Notes: a model not told the origin generated them from the letters alone. Numbered from the stretch's first letter, positions 1-8,370 are shown. The stretch is DNA of 64,000 bases from Hydrogenophaga sp040372165 (GCF_040372165.1 NZ_BAABWG010000001.1:310001-374000); one strand, 5' to 3'. Translations and numbers: made by a program.

Positions 1-1323
1 GTCCTCGGGAGAGAGGGTGCCGCTGGCCTGGCGCAGACGCAGGCCGCCGATCAACACGTTGTGGCGCGCAGCGGCCAGATCCCGTTTGGTCTGGAAAAGC
101 TGGCTTTGGGCATTGAGCACATCGATGTTGATGCGTACGCCGACCTGGTAGCCCAGCTTATTGGCGTCCAGCGCACTCTGGCTGGAGGCTTCGGCTGCCT
201 CCAGAGCCTTGACCTGGCTCATGCCGGCCAGAACGCCCAGATAGGCACTGCGGGTGGCTTGTGACACTGCCCGCACGGCTGACTCCTTGTCGGCCCTGGC
301 CTTCGCTTCCAGAGCCAGTGCTTTCTTCACGCCGTTCTGGACGGCAAAACCGGCAAACAGCGGCAGGTTGAACTGCAGACCAACTGTGGCCGTCTTGCTG
401 CGGACGTTTGCGGGGCTGGTATTCGATGGGGCGTCACTGTACTCATACTGCCCTACCAGATCCAGTGTCGGCTTGTGTCCGGCCTTTGCCTTGTCAATTT
501 CCAGGCGAGCGATTTCCACGGCTTTTGATGCCTGCTGAACGCTGGTGTTGTTCTCCAGCGCAGTCTGAACCCAGGCCTCGACATCGGCGGGCGTCACAGC
601 AGGCAGACTGACGGGGGCAGTCAGGGGCTTTGGGGTGACGCTGGACCGTCCGACGAGCTGGTCCAGTGCCAGCCGCTTGACGCGCAGGTCGTTCTCTGCA
701 GCGATCTCCTGTGCCTGCACCAGGTCGAATCGGGCCTGTGCTTCGCGTGAGTCGGTCACTGTGGTGGTGCCAACTTCAAAATTGCGCTTGGCCGCTGCCA
801 GCTGCTGCTCCACAGCTTCCTTTTGCGCCGTGACAAAGGCCACCGTGTCTTGTGCCGCGAGCACGTCGAAGTACGCCTGCGTGATTCGGATGATCAATTC
901 CTGCTCTGCCGCCTTGAGCTGTGCCTGAGCCACATCCACCGACAGTCTGGCCTGCTCGTTGGACGCGTAGTTGGAAGGGCGGTACAGCGGCTGGCTGGCG
1001 GAGAGCGTGACCTCTCTGCTGTCGAGATCACGGGTGTTGGGCGCGCCGTTGACGTCGAGGTTGCTGCGGAAAATGCCGGCGCTCAAACCTGCCTGAGGCA
1101 GCAGACCTGCCCGGGCCTGGTCGGCTTGCGCCAGGTTGGCGTCGTATTGGGAGCGTGCGGCCAGATAGGTGGCGTCGTATTCGCGAGCGGCTTCGTAAAG
1201 CTCAATCAAACCCTGGGCCTGAACCCAGGAGCTTGCGCCCAGCGACAACACGCTCGCGGTCAACAGGCGGGCGAAGGCCCTGTGCGTACGGCGAAGGGGA
1301 GTGGCTGTTGGCTTGACTGTCAT
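1..1323 (-). CDS. tolC: TolC-family outer membrane efflux protein (3' end outside window)
   Basis: Outer membrane channel of a tripartite efflux or type I secretion system. The reverse strand reads from ATG at 1323 through 441 codons without a stop and leaves the window, so the C-terminus is missing, probably by only a few residues or tens of residues given a usual length of 430-480. A signal peptide is visible (basic start TPLRRTHRAFARLL, hydrophobic core, cut near WVQAQG). The mature part has the duplicated coiled-coil layout of TolC, with YEAAREYDATYLAARSQYDA early, PLYRPSNYASNEQA in the first repeat and a second repeat ending NAQSQLFQTKRDLAAARHN. A GAGGA Shine-Dalgarno lies six bases before the ATG. 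It is the last visible gene of the efflux string and lies 33 bases after the rhodanese gene. Family call is firm; partnership with this RND pump is inferred from position. Confidence 0.93.
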   Translation of the reverse strand, partial: MTVKPTATPLRRTHRAFARLLTASVLSLGASSWVQAQGLIELYEAAREYDATYLAARSQYDANLAQADQARAGLLPQAGLSAGIFRSNLDVNGAPNTRDLDSREVTLSASQPLYRPSNYASNEQARLSVDVAQAQLKAAEQELIIRITQAYFDVLAAQDTVAFVTAQKEAVEQQLAAAKRNFEVGTTTVTDSREAQARFDLVQAQEIAAENDLRVKRLALDQLVGRSSVTPKPLTAPVSLPAVTPADVEAWVQTALENNTSVQQASKAVEIARLEIDKAKAGHKPTLDLVGQYEYSDAPSNTSPANVRSKTATVGLQFNLPLFAGFAVQNGVKKALALEAKARADKESAVRAVSQATRSAYLGVLAGMSQVKALEAAEASSQSALDANKLGYQVGVRINIDVLNAQSQLFQTKRDLAAARHNVLIGGLRLRQASGTLSPED

Positions 1324-1356
1324 AACTCGTCCTCAGAAGGGATTGCGCGGTGAATG

Positions 1357-1704
1357 TCAGTACAGGGGTACGGAAGGGTCTTTTTCCTGCGACCAGGCGT
1401 TGATGCCGCCGTGGACATTGGCCACGCGACTGAACCCCTGCTGCATCAGGAAATGGGCCACCTGTGCGCTGCGGGCGCCGTGGTGGCACATGCAGGCAAT
1501 CGGCTGTTCCTTGTTCAACTCGAGGTAGCGCGCAGGAACGGAGCGCATGGGCATCTGGACGACGGTATAGCCGTCACCAGGCTTGACCGAAGCAGTCTGA
1601 ACCTCCCAGGGTTCGCGGACATCAAGCAACAGAGCCGGTTGACCGCTCTCTGAAGCGCTGTCGGCAAGCCATTGTTCAGTCTGGGCAGGGTGGACGATGT
1701 TCAT
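1357..1704 (-). CDS. Single-domain rhodanese-like sulfurtransferase
   Basis: A 115-residue single rhodanese domain, likely cytoplasmic (no signal peptide or membrane segment). The domain opens with LLLDVREPWE near residues 25-34 and has the active-site loop CHHGARS with the candidate nucleophile Cys73, close to the GlpE/PspE-type loop CxxGxRS. It ends with a typical GGINAW strand-helix near residue 99. Single-domain enzymes of this kind transfer sulfane sulfur from thiosulfate or persulfides to thiol acceptors; the natural substrate cannot be read from sequence. It sits between the Pcm-like gene (31 bases upstream) and tolC (33 bases downstream) on the same strand, so it is probably co-transcribed with the efflux genes. 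No role in efflux is known to me. Confidence 0.88.
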   Translation of the reverse strand: MNIVHPAQTEQWLADSASESGQPALLLDVREPWEVQTASVKPGDGYTVVQMPMRSVPARYLELNKEQPIACMCHHGARSAQVAHFLMQQGFSRVANVHGGINAWSQEKDPSVPLY

Positions 1705-1734
1705 GCGGGCTGGTGGGTGTGCGTTGGTGGAGAT

Positions 1735-2427
1735 TCAGAAGTGGAATGCTGGCATTTCGGGGAAGCCCTTGAGGCGAGGGGCAACCGCATCCCAGGGCTG
1801 CTCGACGGAGAAACTGCCATCCGGCTGCCGCGTGGTGACGGTGGCGCGCATGACGGGCTCTTCCCCTGTGATCGCAATCAGGCGGCCGCCGGGCGCCAGC
1901 AGATCGAGCAGGGCAGCCGGGACGGCGGCCACAGATCCGGTCAGGACAATGGCATTCCATGGGGCGCCATCGCGGCAGGCCGCGAAATCCTCTGCGCAAG
2001 CGTCAGCATTTCGCACCTCTGCATTGAGCGCCCCGAAAGACTGCAGGTTGGCGCGAGCAGTCACCGCCAGCGCAGATGACACCTCGACAGAGACCACTTT
2101 GGCAGCCAGCTGCGAAAGCAGGGCGGTCATGTAGCCCGTGCCGGTACCGATTTCAAGCACAGTGTCTTGAGGCTGCAAGTCCAGGTCCTGGATGAGGCGT
2201 GCCTGGACGCGCGGGGCCAGCATCAGGTGACCGGGCGCAACCGGCAACTCGACATCGCTGTAAGCGAGGGCTTGCAGCCCCTCTGGCAGGAATCTCTCAC
2301 GCGGAACGCGATCCAGCAGATCCAGCACGCGCCGGTCGAGCACGTCCCAGGGGCGCACCTGCTGCTCAATCATGTTGAAGCGGGCTTGCGCAAGGTCGAG
2401 GCTTGAGGCGGGGGACATGGTGGTCAT
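1735..2427 (-). CDS. Pcm-like SAM-dependent methyltransferase (divergent L-isoaspartyl methyltransferase family)
   Basis: A 230-residue class I methyltransferase related to protein-L-isoaspartate O-methyltransferase. SAM motif I is clear at about residues 90-100 (VLEIGTGTGY), followed by the acidic ribose-binding position in VVSVEVS and motif III-like LLAPGGRLIA. The N-terminus ARFNMIEQQVRPW is typical of the versions found beside tolC in betaproteobacteria. The substrate-binding stretch is unusual: where classical enzymes have GQTIS, with a serine needed for catalysis, this one has GHLML (residues 66-70), so isoaspartyl repair activity is doubtful. I chose ATG 2427 because GGAG lies nine bases upstream; the open frame extends further but into the pump gene. 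It lies 43 bases after the RND gene and belongs to the same string. Confidence 0.82.
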   Translation of the reverse strand: MTTMSPASSLDLAQARFNMIEQQVRPWDVLDRRVLDLLDRVPRERFLPEGLQALAYSDVELPVAPGHLMLAPRVQARLIQDLDLQPQDTVLEIGTGTGYMTALLSQLAAKVVSVEVSSALAVTARANLQSFGALNAEVRNADACAEDFAACRDGAPWNAIVLTGSVAAVPAALLDLLAPGGRLIAITGEEPVMRATVTTRQPDGSFSVEQPWDAVAPRLKGFPEMPAFHF

Positions 2428-2470
2428 TTTTGTATACTCCGGTGGGTATGTTAGCCGATTCTTTCTGATT

Positions 2471-5400
2471 TTACTGAGATGTATCGGTGATCCTGTTGTT
2501 TTCAAGGGTTTCTTGGCTGGATTTGAGCCCGAACAGGCGCCGGAAGAAATGTGCCAGGTCATCCATGAAGCAATAGAACACGGGTACCACCACCAGCGTC
2601 AGGATGGAGGAAGTGATCACGCCACCAATGACGGCTTGCCCCATCGGAGCTCGCTGTTCGGAACCTTCTGACAGGGCAAATGCCAGCGGCACCATACCGA
2701 AGACCATGGCCAGTGTCGTCATGAGAATGGGTCGCAGTCGCACTTTGGCGGCCAGCAGCAGTGCATCTTCCCGTCCCAGGGGAGGCTGGTCATCAAAACC
2801 CTGGCGGGCGCGAATGGCAAAGTCCACCAGCAAGATGGCGTTCTTGGTGACCAGGCCCATCAGAAGCACGATGCCGATGACCGAGAACATGCTCAGCGTC
2901 GAGCCAAACAGCAGCAGAGCCAGCGCCACGCCAATGAGGGTCATCGGCAGGGACATCATCAACGCCACTGGCTGCAGGAAGCTCTTGAACTGGCTGGCCA
3001 GAACCATGTAGATGAAGATGATGGCCATTGCCAGGGCTGAGACAGCGTAGGCAAAGGATTCCTTCATGTTCTTGGTGGAGCCGCCAAACTCCCACCGGTA
3101 TCCTGGAGGGAAAGCAATGCTGTCCAGCGCCTTCTGGATGTCTGCCGAGACTTCACCGGCAGCCCGTCCATAGACGTTGGCGTTGATGGCAACTTCGCGG
3201 TTGAGGTTGCGCCGGTTGATCTGATTGGCGCCCGTTGCCTGCACCACTTCGGCCACGCTTGCCAGCCTCACCACACGTGGGGTTCCGTCTGCATTGGCGC
3301 CGACGACCAAAGGCATGCTCTGCAGGTCAGAGGCTTTCTCGCGTTGCTCAGGCGCTGCCCGAACAACCACATCGTAGCTTTCGCCGTCATCGGCGCGCCA
3401 GTTGCTCACGGTTTGTCCGGCCACCAGCGTGCGCAGACTGGTGGCAACAGACGCCGGATTCAGGCCTACTTCAGCTGCGAGGTCACGCTTGAGCATGACA
3501 TCGACGGTGGGCTTGTTGGGTTTGACACTGGAGTCCAGATCGACCAGTCCAACGATGGGGCGGATCTTGTCCATCACTTGTTGCGACAAGCGCTCCAGCT
3601 CCTGAAGGTCGTCGCCCTGCAGTGAGAACTCGATCTGCTTCTGTCCCCCCACCGGGTCGAGCAGGCCTGCATGTGTGACCGTGATGCCGGTCACACTGCG
3701 CAGGCGCTGACGCAGTGTGGCCGACATGGCGTCCACGTTGAGTGTGCGATCTTTGCGGTCTACCAGGCGGACGTAGATGCTGGCGTAGATCTTTCCCTGT
3801 GCGCTTCCGGTGTTGATCGTGGTCAGCGTGTAGTTCACCTCCGGAAACTCTCGCAAGATGGACTCCACTTCACGCGCCTTGGCTTCGGTGGCTTCCAGCG
3901 ATGAGCCCACGGGCGTGTAGAAGTTCACCGACGTTTCGGAGTAATCTGCCTTGGGCACAAATTCAGTTCCCAGCAGAGGAAACAGCATGATGCTGCCGGC
4001 GAAGACGCCAATGGTCATGAACAGCGTCGCGATCTTGTGCTTGAGCGACCAGCGCAAGGCGCTTTGGTAGTTGTCTGCCAGATTGTCCTGGATGCGGTCG
4101 AACCATCCTGTGACGCGCCCAATGGTTTTGTCATAGAAGCTGCGCGCCTCGTGTAGGCCTCCGTGCTTTTCGATCTCGGGGTCATGCCAGACGGATGAGA
4201 GCATCGGGTCAAGCGTGAAGCTCACGAACATGGAGATCAAAACAGCAGCCACCATGGTGATGCCGAATTCGTGGAAGAACTTCCCGATGATTCCGCCCAT
4301 GAATCCAATGGGCAGGAACACGGCCACAATGGACAGCGTGGTGGCCAGAACGGCCAGACCGATTTCCTGCGTGCCATCCATGGAAGCGTTAAAGGGTGTC
4401 TTGCCCATCTGTACGTGACGAACAATGTTCTCCCTGACCACGATGGCGTCGTCAATCAGAAGGCCGACAGAGAGCGTCATGGCCATCAGCGTGATCATGT
4501 TGATCGTGAACCCGAGCAGGCTCATCACGAAGAAGGTGCCCACGATGGAGATCGGCAACGTCAGTCCCGTGATCACAGTCGATCGCCAGGAGTTGAGAAA
4601 CAGGAAGACAATGAGAATGGTGAGAAACGCGCCTTCAATCAGTGTTTGGCGCACATTGTTGACGGCCACGCGGATGGGGCGGGAGCGGTCTGCAATGGGC
4701 TCGAGCAAAACACCTGAGGGCAGGTCGGCTCTCATGTCGCGAACAATGGCATCGAGGCCTTCGACCACAGAGATGGTGTTTTCGTCCTGCGCTTTCTGCA
4801 CCGAGAGCAGTAGCGTGCGTTGCCCGTTGTAGAGCGCGAGGCTCTCGATTTCTTCCGTGGCGTCACTGACGCGCGCCACGTCGCTGAGTTTCACAGGCGC
4901 ACCGTTGCGTTGCGCCACGATGATCTGGCCGAAATCCTGCGGGTCGATCAGGCGCGCTTTGACCTGAACGACTTTCTCCGTGTCGCTTGTCTTGAGCGTA
5001 CCTACCGGCAGATCCTGGTTTTCCTGTCGGACAGCGGCCACCACCTGTGAAGGGGAAATGCCGACGGCCTCCATGGCCAAGGGGTCGAGATCGATGTTGA
5101 CGGTTCGCTCCGTTCCGCCAACCAGACTGACTTGCCCCACGCCGCGCACGTTTTCAAGGCGTTTCTTGAGGGTGGTCTGAGCCCACGTGGTCAAGGCCAC
5201 AGCGGATGGTTTCTTTCCCTGGGCGGCCTGATCGGGCAGAACCGCTACCGACCAGATGGCGCGGTCTGCCGGGTCAAAGCGAAGCACCTTTGGCTCAGTG
5301 ATGTCATCGGCAAGCGAGGGTCGCAAGGTGGCAATTTTTTCGCGGACGTCATCTGCGGCCTTGCGCCCATCAATGTGCAGCTGGAATTCGACAATGACCA

Positions 5401-5668
5401 CCGAGCTGCCCTCGTAGCTTCTCGAAACCACGGAGTTGATGCCTGCAACGGAGTTGACAGCTTCCTCGACTTTGGTTGAGAGCTCGGACTCCACGATTTC
5501 CGGCGATGCGCCGGGGTATTCGGTGGAGATGACCACCACAGGGAAGTCGACGTTGGGAAACTGATCGATCTTGAGTCGCTGCAAGGCAAACAGGCCCAGC
5601 ACGACGAACGCCATCATCACCATGGTGGCGAAGACAGGGTTGCGAAGAGAGACTTTTGTGAACCACAT
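2471..5668 (-). CDS. RND efflux pump inner-membrane transporter (HAE1/AcrB-MdtBC family)
   Basis: A full-length 1065-residue resistance-nodulation-division transporter. It starts with the usual MWFTKVSLRNPVFATMVMMA first membrane segment, followed by a periplasmic porter domain and the canonical twelve-helix layout in two halves. The proton-relay aspartate pair lies in GLLIDDAIVVRENI near residue 405, and the partner lysine in TKNAILLVDFA near residue 940, so the pump should be active. It exports hydrophobic or amphiphilic compounds using the proton gradient together with the adjacent membrane fusion protein (10 bases upstream) and the TolC channel downstream. Overall it looks more like the MdtB/MdtC/MexK-type branch than AcrB itself, but the substrate is not predictable. 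Control by the TetR gene at the head of the string is likely. Confidence 0.96.
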   Translation of the reverse strand: MWFTKVSLRNPVFATMVMMAFVVLGLFALQRLKIDQFPNVDFPVVVISTEYPGASPEIVESELSTKVEEAVNSVAGINSVVSRSYEGSSVVIVEFQLHIDGRKAADDVREKIATLRPSLADDITEPKVLRFDPADRAIWSVAVLPDQAAQGKKPSAVALTTWAQTTLKKRLENVRGVGQVSLVGGTERTVNIDLDPLAMEAVGISPSQVVAAVRQENQDLPVGTLKTSDTEKVVQVKARLIDPQDFGQIIVAQRNGAPVKLSDVARVSDATEEIESLALYNGQRTLLLSVQKAQDENTISVVEGLDAIVRDMRADLPSGVLLEPIADRSRPIRVAVNNVRQTLIEGAFLTILIVFLFLNSWRSTVITGLTLPISIVGTFFVMSLLGFTINMITLMAMTLSVGLLIDDAIVVRENIVRHVQMGKTPFNASMDGTQEIGLAVLATTLSIVAVFLPIGFMGGIIGKFFHEFGITMVAAVLISMFVSFTLDPMLSSVWHDPEIEKHGGLHEARSFYDKTIGRVTGWFDRIQDNLADNYQSALRWSLKHKIATLFMTIGVFAGSIMLFPLLGTEFVPKADYSETSVNFYTPVGSSLEATEAKAREVESILREFPEVNYTLTTINTGSAQGKIYASIYVRLVDRKDRTLNVDAMSATLRQRLRSVTGITVTHAGLLDPVGGQKQIEFSLQGDDLQELERLSQQVMDKIRPIVGLVDLDSSVKPNKPTVDVMLKRDLAAEVGLNPASVATSLRTLVAGQTVSNWRADDGESYDVVVRAAPEQREKASDLQSMPLVVGANADGTPRVVRLASVAEVVQATGANQINRRNLNREVAINANVYGRAAGEVSADIQKALDSIAFPPGYRWEFGGSTKNMKESFAYAVSALAMAIIFIYMVLASQFKSFLQPVALMMSLPMTLIGVALALLLFGSTLSMFSVIGIVLLMGLVTKNAILLVDFAIRARQGFDDQPPLGREDALLLAAKVRLRPILMTTLAMVFGMVPLAFALSEGSEQRAPMGQAVIGGVITSSILTLVVVPVFYCFMDDLAHFFRRLFGLKSSQETLENNRITDTSQ

Positions 5669-5678
5669 GATTCGCCTC

Positions 5679-6878
5679 TCAGTTCGTGGTCGATGCGGCC
5701 GGGCCTGCTGTCGCTGGTCCGGATGCGTCTGGCGTATTGACCTCCAGCCCTTCGCGAATCAGACCCGCTGATCCGTCCAGAACGGTACTGCCCTCGGCAA
5801 CGCCTGTCTTCGTGTCGATGGCGACCATGGGCGTGTCCCCATGCATGCCCTGTTGCCCCAGCGAGATGTCCACATGCGCGGTACGCCCATCCTTCACCAC
5901 CAGCAGGTAGGGGACGGGTTTGTCATTGCGAACAGCACTGAGCGGGACTGACAGTGCGCGGAAAGCGCCGACATTGATCCTGCCTGTGACAAACATGCCC
6001 TGGCGCATTCCAGGGGTGGGGGGCACTGCCAGAAAGACGGGAACTGTCCTGCTGCCGGCCTGCACCTGAGGACTGATGCGGGTGACCTCAGCTGCCACCT
6101 CGCTGCCAAGCCCTTCGGGTTTGAGGATGGCTTTCTGGCCGACCTGTACCTTGGCTGCATCGCCCGGCGCGAGGTCAGCCTGCACTTCAAATCCGTCGAG
6201 GTTGACGATGCTGAAGACAGGTGCTCCCACACCCAGGCGTTCGCCGTTCTCCGCAGTTCGGGATGCGATCACGCCGTCAAAAGGTGCACGCAGCACGGTG
6301 TCGCTCAGTCCATTGCGCGCCATGTCCAGCGCGGCCTTCGCGGCCTGGTAGCTGGCCTGGGCCCCGGCGAGGTTGGACGCTGAGTTGTCCAGCGCCGTCG
6401 ATGAAATGAAGCCTTGGTCGACCAGTGCCTTGTTGTTCGACTGTGCCCGGGCAGCGATGGTGACCTGGGCCTTGGCGGCTTCTGCTTGCTGCTCTGCCTG
6501 CCTGACTCTTGCAGCTGCATCCGCGCTGTCAATGCGCCCAAGCACTTCGCCGGCCTTGACTGACTCTCCCTCGCGTTTGCTCAGCTCGCTGATCACACCT
6601 GCTGATCTGGCTTTGAGTACAGTGCTTTGCAGAGCCTTGAGGTCTCCCGAAACGGCAATGGCCTGCTCCAGCTCAAGCGTACGGGCGGTCAGCATGTCCC
6701 GGGTGGACAAGGTATACACCGGCGCCTGTTGCAGGGCTGCCGCGGCCATGGTGGCGTCCTCCTGCTGCTTCTGCCTTTTGTACAGGGCACGCGCAATGCC
6801 AAGGCCGATGGCGACCACCAACATGATCAGAAGGGTCCATTTGATCCATCCGCGGGAATGCTGTGCTGCAGTGTTCAT
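5679..6878 (-). CDS. RND efflux periplasmic adaptor (membrane fusion protein, HlyD/AcrA type)
   Basis: A 399-residue adaptor linking the RND pump to the TolC channel. The N-terminus has one membrane anchor (about residues 12-30, TLLIMLVVAIGLGIARAL) and no lipobox, so it is anchored by a helix rather than a lipid. A lipoyl half-motif near residues 90-115 (ARSAGVISELSKREGESV) leads into an alanine/glutamine-rich hairpin (about 120-190), then the second lipoyl half (LRAPFDGVIASR) and a beta-barrel region (VNLDGFEVQADLAPGDAAKV). The tail is Ala/Pro/Thr-rich and likely unstructured. It lies 42 bases after the TetR gene and 10 bases before the pump gene, the standard order for such operons. Confidence 0.95.
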   Translation of the reverse strand: MNTAAQHSRGWIKWTLLIMLVVAIGLGIARALYKRQKQQEDATMAAAALQQAPVYTLSTRDMLTARTLELEQAIAVSGDLKALQSTVLKARSAGVISELSKREGESVKAGEVLGRIDSADAAARVRQAEQQAEAAKAQVTIAARAQSNNKALVDQGFISSTALDNSASNLAGAQASYQAAKAALDMARNGLSDTVLRAPFDGVIASRTAENGERLGVGAPVFSIVNLDGFEVQADLAPGDAAKVQVGQKAILKPEGLGSEVAAEVTRISPQVQAGSRTVPVFLAVPPTPGMRQGMFVTGRINVGAFRALSVPLSAVRNDKPVPYLLVVKDGRTAHVDISLGQQGMHGDTPMVAIDTKTGVAEGSTVLDGSAGLIREGLEVNTPDASGPATAGPAASTTN

Positions 6879-6920
6879 GAGAGGTGTTGTCGTGAGTCGA
6901 AAAATGGGTGGACGTGCAAG

Positions 6921-7580
6921 TCAGGCCGGGCTGCTCGCAGTGACGCGAACCAGCCCGTGAAGAATCAGCTCGATTTGGGTGTCCAGATAGGTCAGGGGGT
7001 CCAGGCCCATGAGGCCTTCTTCGCAGGTGCTTGCGCAGTGGCGTGAGAGCGAGAGATAGATCATGGGCGCGATCAGGCTGTGAATCACGCTTTCGATGTC
7101 AAGCGGCCGGAATTCGCCCCGGTCGATGCCGCGCTTGAGTACGCGCCGAAGAATGTCGTGGCCCGGCTCGATCACTTCCTTGCGATAGAAAGCGGCCATT
7201 TCCGGGAAAGCGCCTGCCTCGCTCAGTACCAGCTTGGTGATGCCTGAGGCCTGCGTCATGCCGATGCGCTCCCACCAGACCCGCCCCATGCGCTGGAGCA
7301 ATTCGACGCTGGACCCTTCAAAGCTGTCGGGGATCTGCTTCCACTCGTCGAGGCGCCCGCCAATGCTCTCGCGCACAACGGCCTTGAACAGTTCTTCCTT
7401 GCTGGCGAAGTAGAGAAAGAGCGTGCCTTTGGACACACCGGCTCGTGCCGCTACCTCGTCAACGCGGGTGGCTGCATAGCCTTTTTCCACAAACAACGAC
7501 AAGGCCGCGGCGAGGAGCTCGCCTGGGCGGGCCTGCTTTCGTCGCTCGCGTTTGGTGGTGCTCGCTACAGAGGAGGGCAT
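6921..7580 (-). CDS. TetR/AcrR-family transcriptional repressor of the efflux operon
   Basis: A 219-residue TetR-family regulator. The helix-turn-helix is near residues 35-60 (VDEVAARAGVSKGTLFLYFASKEELF), with the usual GTLF.YF recognition-helix pattern, and the C-terminal helical domain should bind a ligand and dimerise. The N-terminus is basic (TKRERRKQARPGE). Unlike many acrR genes it is not divergent but the first gene of the same leftward string as the pump, so it probably represses itself and the pump together. An inverted repeat ACTGAC-TG-GTCAGT lies 16 bases upstream of its ATG. Ligand and exact regulon are unknown. Confidence 0.93.
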   Translation of the reverse strand: MPSSVASTTKRERRKQARPGELLAAALSLFVEKGYAATRVDEVAARAGVSKGTLFLYFASKEELFKAVVRESIGGRLDEWKQIPDSFEGSSVELLQRMGRVWWERIGMTQASGITKLVLSEAGAFPEMAAFYRKEVIEPGHDILRRVLKRGIDRGEFRPLDIESVIHSLIAPMIYLSLSRHCASTCEEGLMGLDPLTYLDTQIELILHGLVRVTASSPA

Positions 7581-7595
7581 GGGATTCCGCTAGTG

Positions 7596-7609
7596 ACTGA
7601 CTGGTCAGT
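7596..7609. promoter_or_regulatory. Putative TetR-family operator upstream of the efflux operon
   Basis: A perfect six-base inverted repeat ACTGAC / GTCAGT separated by TG, embedded in TGACTGACTGGTCAGTAA. Size, base pattern and position just upstream of a tetR gene fit the self-controlled operators of AcrR-type repressors. Direct binding is inferred. Confidence 0.6.
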
Positions 7610-7657
7610 AATGTAGATGTTCCCCGCCCAGCTTGTCAATCCCGCAGAGATCAGCTT

Positions 7658-8242
7658 TCAATCGGCCGTTTCGTCATCGGGCTGAAGCAGACTCATGACA
7701 TGGGAATACACGTCGTCTGGCCAGGAACTGCTGAGGGCCCGAACGGTGTCCAAATCGCCAGCAAAAAGGGCGCGGCTGACTTCTTCGAAGTGGGGGGCGT
7801 CTGCTGCAAGCACTGTCATGAAAGCATATGCCGCGTTAACCCGCTGCCGGGTTGGCTCACTCGTGGATGCTTGCTTCATGGCGGTCTGAACCAGTTTGCG
7901 CAACATCACCGAAGCTCCGCCCGGCTGCTGGCTCAGCCATTCCCAATGGCGCGGGAGGAGTGTGACTTCGCGCGCCACAACGCCAAGCCTGGGACGGCCC
8001 CGACCTTTGGGTGCGGGGGCAGACTGCTCGGGCTCGGGGGGGGCTGGCAGTTGGGCGAGCAGCTTGTCCAGCGGAGCACTCCACACCCGCTCGATACGCT
8101 CACTCGTTCTGGCGTCGAACACCATCGGAAGCGCGTCTGGCGACTCGGCGAGCCTGTCGTGCATGGCTTCGGTGACTTGGGATGGGCTGCCTTTGGCGAT
8201 GCAGCGTTCGCCTTCGAAGGCGATCCAGTGTTGTTCTTTCAT
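7658..8242 (-). CDS. DUF2239 family protein with AT-hook-like motif
   Basis: A 194-residue protein I recognise as the DUF2239 family from its core GVVAREVTLLPRHWEWLSQQ (about residues 90-110) followed by GGASVMLRKLV. Its function is not established to my knowledge. The N-terminal part (MKEQHWIAFEGERCIAKGS) looks like a small domain; a proline-rich linker follows, containing a C8 run in the coding strand, and then PKGRGRPRLG around residues 81-90, whose GRGRPR matches the AT-hook core that binds the minor groove of A/T-rich DNA. The C-terminal half is helical and acidic. The start ATG at 8242 lies four bases from a duplicated TTACCCGGRTAAAAAATA element, making self-regulation plausible. Monocistronic by appearance: TetR starts 78 bases further on and gcdH ends in a terminator upstream. 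Confidence 0.8.
   Translation of the reverse strand: MKEQHWIAFEGERCIAKGSPSQVTEAMHDRLAESPDALPMVFDARTSERIERVWSAPLDKLLAQLPAPPEPEQSAPAPKGRGRPRLGVVAREVTLLPRHWEWLSQQPGGASVMLRKLVQTAMKQASTSEPTRQRVNAAYAFMTVLAADAPHFEEVSRALFAGDLDTVRALSSSWPDDVYSHVMSLLQPDDETAD
8036..8043. repeat. G8 homopolymer tract inside the DUF2239 gene
   Basis: Eight consecutive G on the plus strand (C8 in the coding strand) within the proline-rich linker codons of the DUF2239 gene. Tracts of this length can slip during replication; there is no direct sign of variation here. Confidence 0.7.
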
Positions 8243-8246
8243 AAAA

Positions 8247-8293
8247 TTACCCGGATAAAAAATATATATTACCCGGGTAAAAAATACTGTCAA
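8247..8293 (-). promoter_or_regulatory. Promoter and double operator of the DUF2239 gene
   Basis: Two near-identical 18-base direct repeats TTACCCGGRTAAAAAATA (plus-strand reading) begin at 8247 and 8269, exactly 22 bases apart, about two helical turns. The second contains the perfect palindrome TTACCCGGGTAA. On the minus strand a perfect -35 hexamer TTGACA lies at 8293-8288, and the A/T-rich -10 region (TAATATATAT) falls between and within the repeats, so a protein bound there would block the promoter. The proximal repeat ends four bases from the start codon. The repeat is directly visible; regulator identity is inference. Confidence 0.72.
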
Positions 8294-8316
8294 CTTTTTG
8301 AGCGAGACTCGGACGC

Positions 8317-8353
8317 AAAAAAGCCGCGGAGGCTTCTGACCAGCCGCGGCTTT
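8317..8353 (-). terminator. Rho-independent terminator after glutaryl-CoA dehydrogenase gene
   Basis: On the minus strand a stem AAAGCCGCGG / CCGCGGCTTT with a 14-base loop is followed by a run of six T (GGCTTTTTT). It lies 18 bases after the gcdH stop and separates that gene from the DUF2239 promoter. Confidence 0.85.
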
Positions 8354-8370
8354 CTCAGCATTGAAGGCAT

